Shown piece after piece: positions 1 through 6,826 of a DNA stretch of 64,000 bases. Every line of letters begins with the position of its first letter. The first letter of the stretch is position 1. The notes below the pieces were generated by a model. That model ran no database searches and was not told where the DNA came from. It was given only the letters and a program-made list of their open reading frames with translations. Both the position numbers and the translations under genes were made by a program. Source of the stretch: Streptomyces malaysiense (GTDB lineage: Bacteria > Actinomycetota > Actinomycetes > Streptomycetales > Streptomycetaceae); contig NZ_LBDA02000024.1 in assembly GCF_000980885.2 (NCBI RefSeq), forward strand, positions 1 to 64,000, in the 5' to 3' direction.

Positions 1-46
1 CCCACCCTTTCAATCTCAGCGTCAGCTACTGCCGTCACCCCATGCA

Positions 47-79
47 GAAGCCCCGTCAGCACGCACCTGACGGGGCTTC
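47..79. terminator. Perfect stem-loop downstream of the putative immunity gene
   Basis: A 13-bp perfect inverted repeat (47-59 and 67-79, loop CACGCAC) ending in GGGGCTTC followed by AACTTT. It lies 50 bp beyond the stop of the leftward gene that ends at 130, so it probably terminates that transcript. It could also serve a rightward gene lying before the window. Confidence 0.75.
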
Positions 80-129
80 AACTTTGCTGTCGCCATCCTG
101 CGCGAGGGCTGCGGGATCGGGCAGTGAGG

Positions 130-825
130 CTACCGACCGCGCTCCGAATACGCCCTAATCCATTCCAGCGAGCGGCTTGGCAAGACGCGCCAAGGATGGG
201 GCCACTCACGGTTCTCCAAGTAGTCGAACTTATCTGGACTCGTCACGGCGACCCTGATGTCCAGGACATCATTGGTGTGGCTGAAAGGGGCGAAATTCTC
301 ACGACCGAAGCTGGACACCACCAATACTCCATCACCTATGTGAAGGCGCAGCCCCGGCAGCGATCGCCACGGGCAGGTGGTGATTTCCGTCAACCCGGCG
401 ACAACTTCAGGCAGCAGCACCGGAGAAACCTGCGAGATCACCCTGTGAGATACCGGACCATAGGCGATCTCGAGTAGGTTCCGCTGAGCTAGCAGCTCGG
501 CGAGCCCGGCATCAACCATCTTCCAGCCCTCTTCGTCCGGGCCGAGATCAAAGAAGCGATCGGCGTCGTTCGCATCGTACGCCCAGGCCCATTCGCCCTC
601 ATCTCCACTCATGAAGATCATTTTGTCGGGGTCGAAACGCGCAGGCCGGGGTGCCTTCAACTGCCAGACACTGCCTTCTTCCCACAGAAGTGGCGAAGTC
701 GCAGAGTATTGGCGCTGGATCTGATCCGGCAGCCAGGCAAGGCAGTCAGGCATCGCTTCACCCGGCCCTCTGCTGCCGAACCATTGCTCGGCAACGTCTG
801 CGATCGCTACATCTCCGATGTACAC
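130..825 (-). CDS. Putative immunity protein of the orphan deaminase-toxin module
   Basis: A 231-residue soluble protein with no signal peptide or membrane segment. The start is a GTG at 825 with a close GGAGG just upstream. It is acidic and rich in Trp and Phe, with an EGEWAWAYDAND stretch near residue 75. I do not recognise the family with confidence; the composition loosely resembles SUKH/SMI1-type immunity proteins. The functional guess rests on position: it starts 51 bp after the stop of a deaminase-type toxin module on the same strand, where polymorphic-toxin loci place the antitoxin. If so, it would act in the cytoplasm by binding the toxin. Reality of the coding region is fairly sure; the role is inferred. 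Confidence 0.7.
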   Translation of the reverse strand: MYIGDVAIADVAEQWFGSRGPGEAMPDCLAWLPDQIQRQYSATSPLLWEEGSVWQLKAPRPARFDPDKMIFMSGDEGEWAWAYDANDADRFFDLGPDEEGWKMVDAGLAELLAQRNLLEIAYGPVSHRVISQVSPVLLPEVVAGLTEITTCPWRSLPGLRLHIGDGVLVVSSFGRENFAPFSHTNDVLDIRVAVTSPDKFDYLENREWPHPWRVLPSRSLEWIRAYSERGR

Positions 826-876
826 AAACCCTCCGTCGACCCATCCGAATATTTCCGCATTCTGATTCCCGGCACA

Positions 877-1332
877 CTACCCCTCCCCAGCGAATTCGAG
901 CGCCCTTGGGATGCCCCTGATATCGGAGTAAACCACCGTGAGGGTATTGCCCTTTTTGAGAGTCTGTTCAAGCCCCATGCAAGCGCGGCACACATAGTTC
1001 TGAGTGATATAGAGGGTTGCCGAGTTGCTTTCACTCTCGTTCAACATGGATACCGCTTGCATTTCCGCGTGGTGCCAGTTGTAGTCCGAGGTCGCGGGCT
1101 TGAATCCAGCCGGCTTAGGGGTGTTGTGTCCAGAAATCACCTCCGTCGGGGAGTCCGCCCCTTCTTCGTAGTAGTGACCATAAGTTCGCGGCTCTCCATT
1201 GGCATTGAGCTTGAGTCGATCCGGAAGCTTGCTGAACGCTCGCTTCACATTCCCGAGTCGCTGGTATCCACCAGAGGGAACATCAACTTCATTGCAATTG
1301 TGAACCAGAACCGGCGTCCCACCGGCTTCCAC
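877..1332 (-). CDS. Orphan Rhs C-terminal module: SCP1.201/DddA-like deaminase toxin
   Basis: The reading frame opens with the end of a Hint domain (HTYYV...GGTPVLVHNC), the junction at which Rhs/wall-associated toxins join their variable toxin. The following ~140 residues carry deaminase-fold motifs: NWHHAEMQAV (His-Ala-Glu: zinc ligand and catalytic Glu) and, after a strand SATLYIT, VCRACMGLE (Cys-x2-Cys zinc ligands), then LKKGNTLTVVY. This order and spacing match the SCP1.201-like family that includes the dsDNA cytosine deaminase DddA. The residue before the first zinc Cys is Val, not the usual Pro. An in-frame TGA lies six codons upstream of the HTYYV motif, so the module is cut off from any delivery protein. 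GTG 1332 is only a formal start. It may be a silent spare cassette. Confidence 0.75.
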   Translation of the reverse strand: MEAGGTPVLVHNCNEVDVPSGGYQRLGNVKRAFSKLPDRLKLNANGEPRTYGHYYEEGADSPTEVISGHNTPKPAGFKPATSDYNWHHAEMQAVSMLNESESNSATLYITQNYVCRACMGLEQTLKKGNTLTVVYSDIRGIPRALEFAGEG

Positions 1333-1345
1333 ATAGTACGTGTGC

Positions 1346-1948
1346 TCGCCGGGCGGGCGTCACCTGCATTTTCGCTGGTCAGCGAATTCCGGCCGGTCCG
1401 TGGGCGTGCGTGGAAGTGCAGTGCTGTGCGCCCGTGTTGCCGTCGGCGTTGCCGTCAGACGGCTGCGTGCGTGAGGGCGGCGGAGTGGGCTTTGGCCGGT
1501 GTCCTGCCCGGGTTGGGGTCGGGCATGGTCAGGGGGCCGTACGCTGGCCCGGCAACTCGGGCAGGCTGTGCCCCTGCCCGGAATTTGAACGAGTGGCCCC
1601 CTGGCCTTGCCCGACGCGGGCCCCGGCCCGGGGAGGTGGGTAAAGCACACGGAGCCGACCGACCCCGGCGCCGGGCTGCGCTCCGACCAACTCCCTGCCG
1701 TCGCCTCGCCGTCGGCCTGGCGCTCACCGTACGGGCGCGTCCGGTCTTCTCAGCGTTTCCGGTCGTCCGCTACGCGCTTCTGCGCGGCCTGGTCGCTGGC
1801 CGGCCCGCGGTGGCGGAGCCGAGAGCGGGCCGGGTGGGCGGCCGTGCCGCGCGACCCGCGCCAGCGGGTCGCCTTGAAGACGTAGAGAAAGTTTGGACGC
1901 ATCCCGCTTCGGCGGTATTATCCGGTCCCGGTAGATGCTTGACACTTC
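1346..1948. other. Non-coding, very GC-rich junction between toxin module and IS
   Basis: About 600 bp with no convincing coding region; long open frames here are GC-driven and lack codon bias or recognisable protein sequence. Homology to the Rhs end stops abruptly near 1345. A GCGTTGCCGTCAGACGGC stretch near 1451-1468 resembles CGTTGCCGTCAAACGCC just after the integrase at 11081-11097 (11 contiguous matches). This could be a relic of an attachment or integrase arm site, but the match is too short to be firm. Confidence 0.5.
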
Positions 1949-1973
1949 GGTCCCAGCTGATGGTTGACAGTGG
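1949..1973 (+). repeat. Left terminal inverted repeat of the IS
   Basis: Begins GGTCCCAGCTGATGGTTGAC and matches the reverse complement of 3859-3883 at 21 of 25 positions. It contains a TTGACA hexamer that could be the -35 of an outward- or inward-reading transposase promoter. Confidence 0.7.
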
Positions 1974-2029
1974 CCGTGTTCGGCTTTTCCCCTGTGTGCG
2001 TCGTTGCGGCGTGTGTGGGGAGGCCGGGA

Positions 2030-3856
2030 TTGGCGCTGGTGGAGTTGTCGGTTGTCGAGCAGAGATACCGGGCTGTCCTCGCGGTGCTGGCGGGCGCGAC
2101 GGTGACCGAGGTCGCCGCGTCGCTGGGGGTGTCGCGGCAGACGGTGAGTGGGTGGAAGTCGAGGTATGCCGCCTCCGGTCTGGCAGGGTTGGCGGATCGT
2201 TCGCGCAGGCCGGCCTCGTGTCCGCATCAGGCTTCCGCCGAGGTGGAGACGGCCGTGTGCGAGCTGCGGCGCAAGCACCCTCGCTGGGGTCCGCGGCGGA
2301 TCGCTCATGTGCTGGAGCGGTCCGGGACGGTGAGCCCGGTGCCGTCACGGATGACCGTGTATCGGATCCTGGTCCGTCACGGTCTGGTGGAGCCGGGGGT
2401 GCGGCGTCGGAAGCGGTCGGATTACAAGCGCTGGCAGCGGGACCGTCCGATGCAGCTGTGGCAGATGGACATCGTCGGCGGCGTGATGCTGGTCGACCCG
2501 GTGACGGGCGAGCTGACCGAGGCGAAGGTCGTGACCGGGGTGGACGACCATTCCCGGTACTGCGTGATCGCGTCGGTGGTCGAGCGGGCGACCGGGCGGG
2601 CGGTCTGCTCGGCGTTCGTCCGGGCCTTGCAGAGGTTCGGGGTGCCGGAGGAGGTGCTGACCGACAACGGCAAGCAGTTCACCGACCGGTTCGGGCAGGG
2701 CGGTGAGGTGTTGTTCGACCGGATCTGCCGGGAGAACGGGATCGCGCACCGCCTCACCCAGCCGGCATCCCCGACCACGACGGGCAAGGTCGAGCGGTTC
2801 CATCAGACACTGCGGCGCGAACTCCTCGACGACTGCGGAGCGTTCGAGAGCATCGAGGCGGCTCAGGCGGCACTGGATGCGTGGGTGGACGAGTACAACT
2901 GCGTGCGGCCGCATCAGGCGCTGGAAATGCAGTCGCCAGGCGACCGGTTCGCCCCGGTTGCCGAGCAGGAGCGAGACGTCCTGGGTCTGAAGATTCCCGG
3001 AGTGCTGGCGCTGGTGCCGCAGCAGCGGACACCTCCAGCGGTCCCGGAGCCGGCTCCGGGCGAGGCCTCGGCTGTGCCTGCCGCTCTGCCTGAGGTGGTC
3101 CCGGCAGTGGTGCCGGTAGAGCCCGGTGGGCCGGTGGAGTTCGAGCGGGTGGTGCCTGCGAGTGGGAATCTGCAGGTCGCGGGCAAGCAGTTCTGGCTGG
3201 GTCCGGCCCGCTCGGGGCTGACGGTGACGTTCTGGGCCGACACGCAGGTGATCCATCTGCTGATCGCCGGGTCGCGGATCAAGACCGTGCGGTCGCACCT
3301 GTCGGTGGCGGACCTGGGCCGGCTGGCGGCCCGGGGCGGACGTGCGGCCGGACCGGCCCCGCTTCCGACCGGTGACGGGACAGCGTTTGAGGTGGACCGG
3401 GTCGTGAACAACAGCGGCCTGGTCGGCCTGGGCGGGCACCAGGTCCTGGCGGCGGAGATCCTGGGCGGCCGCCAGGTGGGCATCCGCATCGACGCCGAGA
3501 CGCTGTCGTTCTTCGACCTGTCCTCGCGGGAACTGCTGCGGGTGCGGCCCAGCCCGCTCAGCCGCGACGAGGTGCAGCGGCTGCGTGGCCTGCGGCTCGC
3601 GGGCCCGCCGCCCCGGCCCCGGGTGGAGCCGGTCCGTGTCCAGCGGCGGGCCAGCGCAGTGGGCACGGTCATGGTCTGCCGCCAGGTCGTCTCCCTCGGC
3701 CGCCCCTACGCAGGCCAGACCGTGACCGTCCACGTGTCCGACACGACGATCAGCGTCGAGCTGGACGGCCAGGTCCGGGTGATCCGGCGCACGACCGACG
3801 TCCCGGTCCGTAACGTGAAAGCGAACAAGCCCCACGGGGCTTCCCATGTTGTCTAG
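2030..3856 (+). CDS. IS481-family DDE transposase (rve integrase core)
   Basis: About 608 residues from TTG 2030, preceded by GGGGAGG. An upstream TTG at 1964 is rejected because it lies inside the terminal repeat. An N-terminal helix-turn-helix (VAASLGVSRQTVSGWKSRY) binds the ends. The catalytic core shows the DDE triad in QMDIVG, TDNGKQF and KVERFHQTLRREL, followed by the conserved YNCVRPHQALE. A C-terminal extension of about 280 residues makes this protein longer than typical 350-residue IS481 transposases. Similar long forms are common in actinomycetes. The frame is intact, so the element could still be active. Confidence 0.9.
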   Translation: MALVELSVVEQRYRAVLAVLAGATVTEVAASLGVSRQTVSGWKSRYAASGLAGLADRSRRPASCPHQASAEVETAVCELRRKHPRWGPRRIAHVLERSGTVSPVPSRMTVYRILVRHGLVEPGVRRRKRSDYKRWQRDRPMQLWQMDIVGGVMLVDPVTGELTEAKVVTGVDDHSRYCVIASVVERATGRAVCSAFVRALQRFGVPEEVLTDNGKQFTDRFGQGGEVLFDRICRENGIAHRLTQPASPTTTGKVERFHQTLRRELLDDCGAFESIEAAQAALDAWVDEYNCVRPHQALEMQSPGDRFAPVAEQERDVLGLKIPGVLALVPQQRTPPAVPEPAPGEASAVPAALPEVVPAVVPVEPGGPVEFERVVPASGNLQVAGKQFWLGPARSGLTVTFWADTQVIHLLIAGSRIKTVRSHLSVADLGRLAARGGRAAGPAPLPTGDGTAFEVDRVVNNSGLVGLGGHQVLAAEILGGRQVGIRIDAETLSFFDLSSRELLRVRPSPLSRDEVQRLRGLRLAGPPPRPRVEPVRVQRRASAVGTVMVCRQVVSLGRPYAGQTVTVHVSDTTISVELDGQVRVIRRTTDVPVRNVKANKPHGASHVV

Positions 3857-3858
3857 GT

Positions 3859-3883
3859 CCACCGTCAAACATCAGGTGAGACC
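3859..3883 (-). repeat. Right terminal inverted repeat of the IS
   Basis: Reverse complement begins GGTCTCACCTGATGTTTGAC; 21 of 25 positions match the left repeat. It starts three bases after the transposase stop codon. Confidence 0.7.
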
Positions 3884-4020
3884 AGAACGTCGTGCATCAG
3901 CTGGGACCCGACACCGCTTCGGCGGTACGCCGTGGCTGTCGGTTGAGCGTTCGGCTGGGCTGCTGGCCTGGTGCGATGGCCTGCGGGTTGTGGGTCCTGT
4001 TCCGGCTGGCGGTGGTGGTT

Positions 4021-4251
4021 CTACTCGGCTCGGGTGACCTTGGCATGGTCGGTGAAGACGCGCCTGAACAGGTCGTGGCCGGTGCGTCCGGTGTGGCGGA
4101 GTGCCCAGTCCTGTGCGGCTTCCTGCTCGGGGTGGGGTCCGGATTCGGCTCCGCAGCCGCCGGTGACGCAGAACGCCTCGTAGGTGATGCCCCCTTCGGG
4201 CGCGTGGCGGATGGCGTGAGCGACGTGCCGGTATACCGCACGGGGGCTCAC
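4021..4251 (-). CDS. Small conserved Streptomyces protein (DUF7848-like)
   Basis: 76 residues: MSPRAVYRHVAHAIRH at the N-terminus, then YEAFCVTGGCGAESG, EEAAQDWALRHTGRTGHDLFRRV-like helices at the end. Two Cys separated by three residues (FCVTGGC) and two downstream His suggest a small metal-binding fold. Proteins of this look recur in Streptomyces mobile elements, usually beside the partner found here. The GTG start overlaps the stop of the upstream gene (GTGA), so the two are translationally coupled. Function is unknown. The HTGRTGHDLFRRV end is typical of the group as I remember it; the family name is from memory, not from a search. Confidence 0.7.
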   Translation of the reverse strand: MSPRAVYRHVAHAIRHAPEGGITYEAFCVTGGCGAESGPHPEQEAAQDWALRHTGRTGHDLFRRVFTDHAKVTRAE

Positions 4252-4451
4252 TGGTGGCCCTCCGGGTGGCGTCGCATGTAGACGTTGCAGTCGCTGACGG
4301 TGGTCATGTCTCCGACCACGCGGGCCCGGTCGCGTACGTTGGCCAGTTCGGTACAGCCCGCGCAGCCTTCAACGGGAGTCGGCTCCAGTTCCAGGCGCAA
4401 GGGGAGTTCGACCGGCTGGGTGGAGTATCTGGTCGGCTCCGTCATGCACAT
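4248..4451 (-). CDS. Small conserved Cys-containing protein, partner of the next gene
   Basis: About 67 residues from ATG 4451 (AGAGG five bases upstream; ATG 4445 or GTG 4457 are alternatives). It contains VEGCAGCTELANVRDRAR, a CxxC followed by a helix, and ends in CNVYMRRHPEGHQ. The CxxC plus Cys/His tail suggests a small zinc-binding or redox protein. It is co-transcribed with the downstream small gene and divergent from the GntR regulator, sharing that intergenic region. It probably belongs to the integrated element. Function unknown. Confidence 0.65.
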   Translation of the reverse strand: MCMTEPTRYSTQPVELPLRLELEPTPVEGCAGCTELANVRDRARVVGDMTTVSDCNVYMRRHPEGHQ

Positions 4452-4483
4452 CGCCACCTCTCGAACGTCACATGGCCGACCTC

Positions 4484-4556
4484 TTGACAGATCGGTGCTC
4501 TAGTTCAGTATTCGAGTGGCCGAAGCGCTCCCGCTACGGTTCGTAGTGCACTAGTG
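4484..4556 (+). promoter_or_regulatory. Promoter and palindromic operator in front of the KorSA-like regulator
   Basis: A consensus TTGACA (4484-4489) has a weak -10 around 4507-4512 at 17 bp. Downstream are two overlapping perfect palindromes, TAGTGCACTA (4544-4553) and CACTAGTG (4549-4556), just before the ribosome site of the GntR gene. This is the expected place for an autoregulatory GntR operator. Confidence 0.5.
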
Positions 4557-4600
4557 TGCCCTCACTGACAGCACGTCAACTCAACGGAGGGGCACGCCTT

Positions 4601-5323
4601 ATGCCCAGTCCCAAGACGTTCACGAAGATCGCGGATCACTTCCGGGAGCGCATCCTGTCCGGAGAGCTTGAGCCGGGCGCCAAGCTGCCGACCAACCGGG
4701 AGATCGCCGGGCAGTGGCAGGCCGCGGCCGCCACCGTCTCCCGCGCCTTGCAGGCTCTCCAGGTGGAGAACTTCATCCGCACCACCCCCCGGGGCACCTA
4801 CGTCGCCGATGACCCTCGCTGGACGCTGTCGGCGCGGGACCGGCTGGCCCGGGTCCAGCGGGTGAAGTCGTTCCTGGCCGAGGGTGAGACGAGCCGGGTG
4901 ACGGCCGCCGAGCTGATCATCCCGCCGCTGTACGTGGCGGAGATCTTCGATCTGGAGGCCGGGGATCAGGTGGTTCGGCGCGAGTGGCTGGCCGGACGGG
5001 GCAAGACCCGGACCGTGTTCGCCGTGACCTGGTACCCGGCCCCGTTCGCCGCCCTCGTGCCGGACCTGCTGAACACCGCCCCGGGCCGCAATCACGGATT
5101 GTCCGCCCGGGTTCTGGAAGCCACCGGGCGCACGATCACTCACGCCCGCGACGACATGCACGCCCGTCCCGCCGATGCCCGAGAGGCGAGCGCGCTGGGG
5201 CTGCCGGTCGGCTCCCCGATCCTGGCCGGCGCCCACCGCTGGTCGGACGCGGAGGGGATCATCGAGTACGGGGAATGGTGCCTGCCGCCTCGATTCACCA
5301 TCGGCTACGAGTACCAGCCCTGA
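4601..5323 (+). CDS. GntR-family transcriptional regulator, KorSA-like (HutC/UTRA type)
   Basis: 240 residues from ATG 4601, with CGGAGGGG 10 bases upstream; the in-frame ATG at 4556 is rejected for lack of a ribosome site. An N-terminal winged helix (residues ~5-72: FTKIADHFRERILSGELEPG, then LPTNREIAGQW and RTTPRGTYVA) binds DNA. Residues ~85-235 look like a UTRA-type ligand or dimerisation domain. In pSAM2 the equivalent KorSA represses pra, and so replication and transfer. Here it most likely represses the element's own genes. It is convergent with a second GntR gene across a shared terminator. Confidence 0.85.
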   Translation: MPSPKTFTKIADHFRERILSGELEPGAKLPTNREIAGQWQAAAATVSRALQALQVENFIRTTPRGTYVADDPRWTLSARDRLARVQRVKSFLAEGETSRVTAAELIIPPLYVAEIFDLEAGDQVVRREWLAGRGKTRTVFAVTWYPAPFAALVPDLLNTAPGRNHGLSARVLEATGRTITHARDDMHARPADAREASALGLPVGSPILAGAHRWSDAEGIIEYGEWCLPPRFTIGYEYQP

Positions 5324-5337
5324 CCGATCCACGCGAA

Positions 5338-5374
5338 GCGTCCCCGAAAGCCAGCCTGCGGCCTTCGGGGACGC
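5338..5374. terminator. Bidirectional terminator between two convergent regulators
   Basis: Perfect 11-bp stem GCGTCCCCGAA (5338-5348) / TTCGGGGACGC (5364-5374) between the stops of the two convergent GntR-type genes. Confidence 0.8.
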
Positions 5375-5393
5375 TGCCGTTCACGTACCCGCC

Positions 5394-6269
5394 TCAGTTG
5401 GTGTCGCGGCCTTCGAGGCGTTCGACACGCTCCTCAAGCTCCTCGATCCGCTCCAGAGCGCGTTCCAGCTTGTAGGCGAGATCCGCTACTCCGGCCGCCG
5501 CCGGGAACTCGTTCGGCGGGGCAGCCGACGCTTCGTCCGGCTCGTCCACCGGCTGCACCGCGACCGGTACCTCTGTGCCGAACTCGCCCCCCACGACGAC
5601 ATACGCCATCGAGCCGTTGCGCTGGTGGGCCTTCTTCATCCTGCCCTCCAGGGTGAGGAAGGTCAGGGCCTGGTCTGCGGATTCCGGGTCTCCGCCGATC
5701 GTGTCGACCACCTCGTCCACGGTGACCGTGGCGCCCCTGGCCAGTGATCCGTCTCTGATCTTGCGGACCAGGCGGCCGTGGGTGAGCTGGGTGGCGAAGC
5801 CGTGGTCGTCCCAGTCGCGTACGTAGACCTCGTCGCCGGGCAGCTCACCGAGGTAACGCAGGAGGAAGTTACCGGCCAGCAGGGCGATGGCATTGGTGAC
5901 CACGTTGAGCGGCACCGCATAGTGCTCCGCCAGGACCTCGCGGGCCGGGAGCCGGGAGCCGGGAGCCAGAGTGCCGGAGTAGATCTGCTGTGTGAGATCG
6001 CCGGCGACCTTCTCGAAGGCGTCCTCGAAGTCGGCCGAGCGCGTGACGAATGTGCCGCGTCCCTGGCGGGCGATGACCCAGCCCTCGTTCCTGAGCAGCC
6101 GGATCGCCTTCTGCACGGTCAGGCTCGACGCCTTGTAGGTCTGCATGAGCTGGCTCTGCGTCGGCAGGAGCTGGCCGGGCCGCAGTTCGCCGTCCCGGAT
6201 CTGCTGCCGGAGGTCGTCCGCGATGCGCTCGAACGTCAAGCGCGCTTCGTCAGCAGCAGCCATGTCCAT
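5394..6269 (-). CDS. GntR-like regulator with tandem winged helices and a C-terminal coiled coil
   Basis: About 291 residues from ATG 6269 (GTG 6296 is an alternative). It has two winged-helix units in tandem: residues ~8-75 (LTFERIADDLRQQIRDGELR ... RQGRGTFVT) and ~80-145 (EKVAGDLTQQIYSGTLAPG ... LNVVTNAIALL). A middle segment of ~90 residues follows. The C-terminus is a clear heptad coiled coil (LERALERIEELEERVERLEG), implying oligomerisation. It diverges from the SCO3933-like/traB/rep operon, whose upstream region carries four GGATGGA repeats (6367-6420). It is therefore a good candidate for the transfer-operon repressor. The duplicated DNA-binding unit fits an iterated operator. Confidence 0.8.
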   Translation of the reverse strand: MDMAAADEARLTFERIADDLRQQIRDGELRPGQLLPTQSQLMQTYKASSLTVQKAIRLLRNEGWVIARQGRGTFVTRSADFEDAFEKVAGDLTQQIYSGTLAPGSRLPAREVLAEHYAVPLNVVTNAIALLAGNFLLRYLGELPGDEVYVRDWDDHGFATQLTHGRLVRKIRDGSLARGATVTVDEVVDTIGGDPESADQALTFLTLEGRMKKAHQRNGSMAYVVVGGEFGTEVPVAVQPVDEPDEASAAPPNEFPAAAGVADLAYKLERALERIEELEERVERLEGRDTN

Positions 6270-6366
6270 CCCCGGTCCCAGTCCGATTCCACCCACCGCG
6301 GGCCGCTCGCTGCCTGTCGCGTTTCACCAGTTCAGCGGCCTCACGGGGTCAGGGTAGCCGCCTTAT

Positions 6367-6420
6367 GGATGGACCATCTCACGAACGGATGGAACTCAAT
6401 AGGGATGGACTTTGGATGGA
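6367..6420 (+). promoter_or_regulatory. Four direct repeats GGATGGA upstream of the transfer/replication operon
   Basis: Exact GGATGGA copies at 6367, 6387, 6403 and 6414 (spacing 20, 16 and 11), between the divergent regulator (start 6269) and the rightward operon (start 6491). Likely operator array; the spacing narrows towards the operon. A fifth copy in inverted form lies near 8242-8248, upstream of rep. Confidence 0.55.
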
Positions 6421-6490
6421 ATGAATGTATGGTTGCGGCACGCGATCGCCCACACGGGTGACTTGCACCCCTTCTACCTGGAGGTTTGCC

Positions 6491-6826
6491 GTGAAGACCA
6501 TGCCCATCGACCAGTCCCAGGCCCTGGTGATCCTTGCCTCCGAGTCCCGGCCGCACTTCAAGGACCGCGAAGGCCAGCAGCCCGCGATCGACCGGGCCAC
6601 CGGCGCCCACCTGCATCTGGTGGACGTGATGTTCGCCTTCAACGGCCGCGCCGAAGTGATCGCCGTGAAGGTCCCGGAGCCGGGTCTCGGCAAGGGACTG
6701 AAGGTCGGCCTGCCGGTCGTTTTCACCGGCCTGGTCGCGTCGGCATGGGAGAACGAGATCAACGGTAAGGACCGGCACGGCATCTCCCTGCGCGCCGACG
6801 CCGTCACCGCCAAGGCCGGTGCCTGA
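6491..6826 (+). CDS. SCO3933-family regulatory-type protein
   Basis: 111 residues from GTG 6491, with TGGAGG seven bases upstream. The sequence begins MKTMPIDQSQALVILASESRP and contains LVDVMFAFNGRAEVIAVKVPE, a β-rich pattern typical of the small SCO3933-type proteins encoded just before traB in Streptomyces integrative elements. No catalytic motif is visible. It is the first gene of the transfer/replication operon: its TGA overlaps the ATG of the DNA pump. The role in the family is not well defined; it is annotated as regulatory by association. Confidence 0.75.
   Translation: MKTMPIDQSQALVILASESRPHFKDREGQQPAIDRATGAHLHLVDVMFAFNGRAEVIAVKVPEPGLGKGLKVGLPVVFTGLVASAWENEINGKDRHGISLRADAVTAKAGA

Larger units (their letters stand above)
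1949..3883 (+). mobile_element. IS481-type insertion sequence
   Basis: A single-transposase element bounded by imperfect inverted repeats at 1949-1973 and 3859-3883 (21 of 25 positions match). The left 14 bp, GGTCCCAGCTGATG, recur as a perfect inverted copy further out at 3895-3908, so the true right tip may lie near 3910 and the end may be compound. A 14-bp direct repeat (CCGCTTCGGCGGTA) occurs at 1904-1917 and 3914-3927 outside the repeats. It is self-complementary and may be chance. The element sits between the orphan toxin module and the integrative element. Confidence 0.75.

Noticed and set aside
1..130. tRNA or attachment-site remnant at the left edge
   Set aside because: No T-loop, anticodon stem or CCA-like end could be built; only a terminator hairpin is clear.
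709..2706. Long rightward open frame of 665 codons over the toxin module and IS
   Set aside because: It runs antisense to the deaminase module, crosses the non-coding junction and enters the transposase in the wrong frame. Arg/Gly/Val-rich with no domain.
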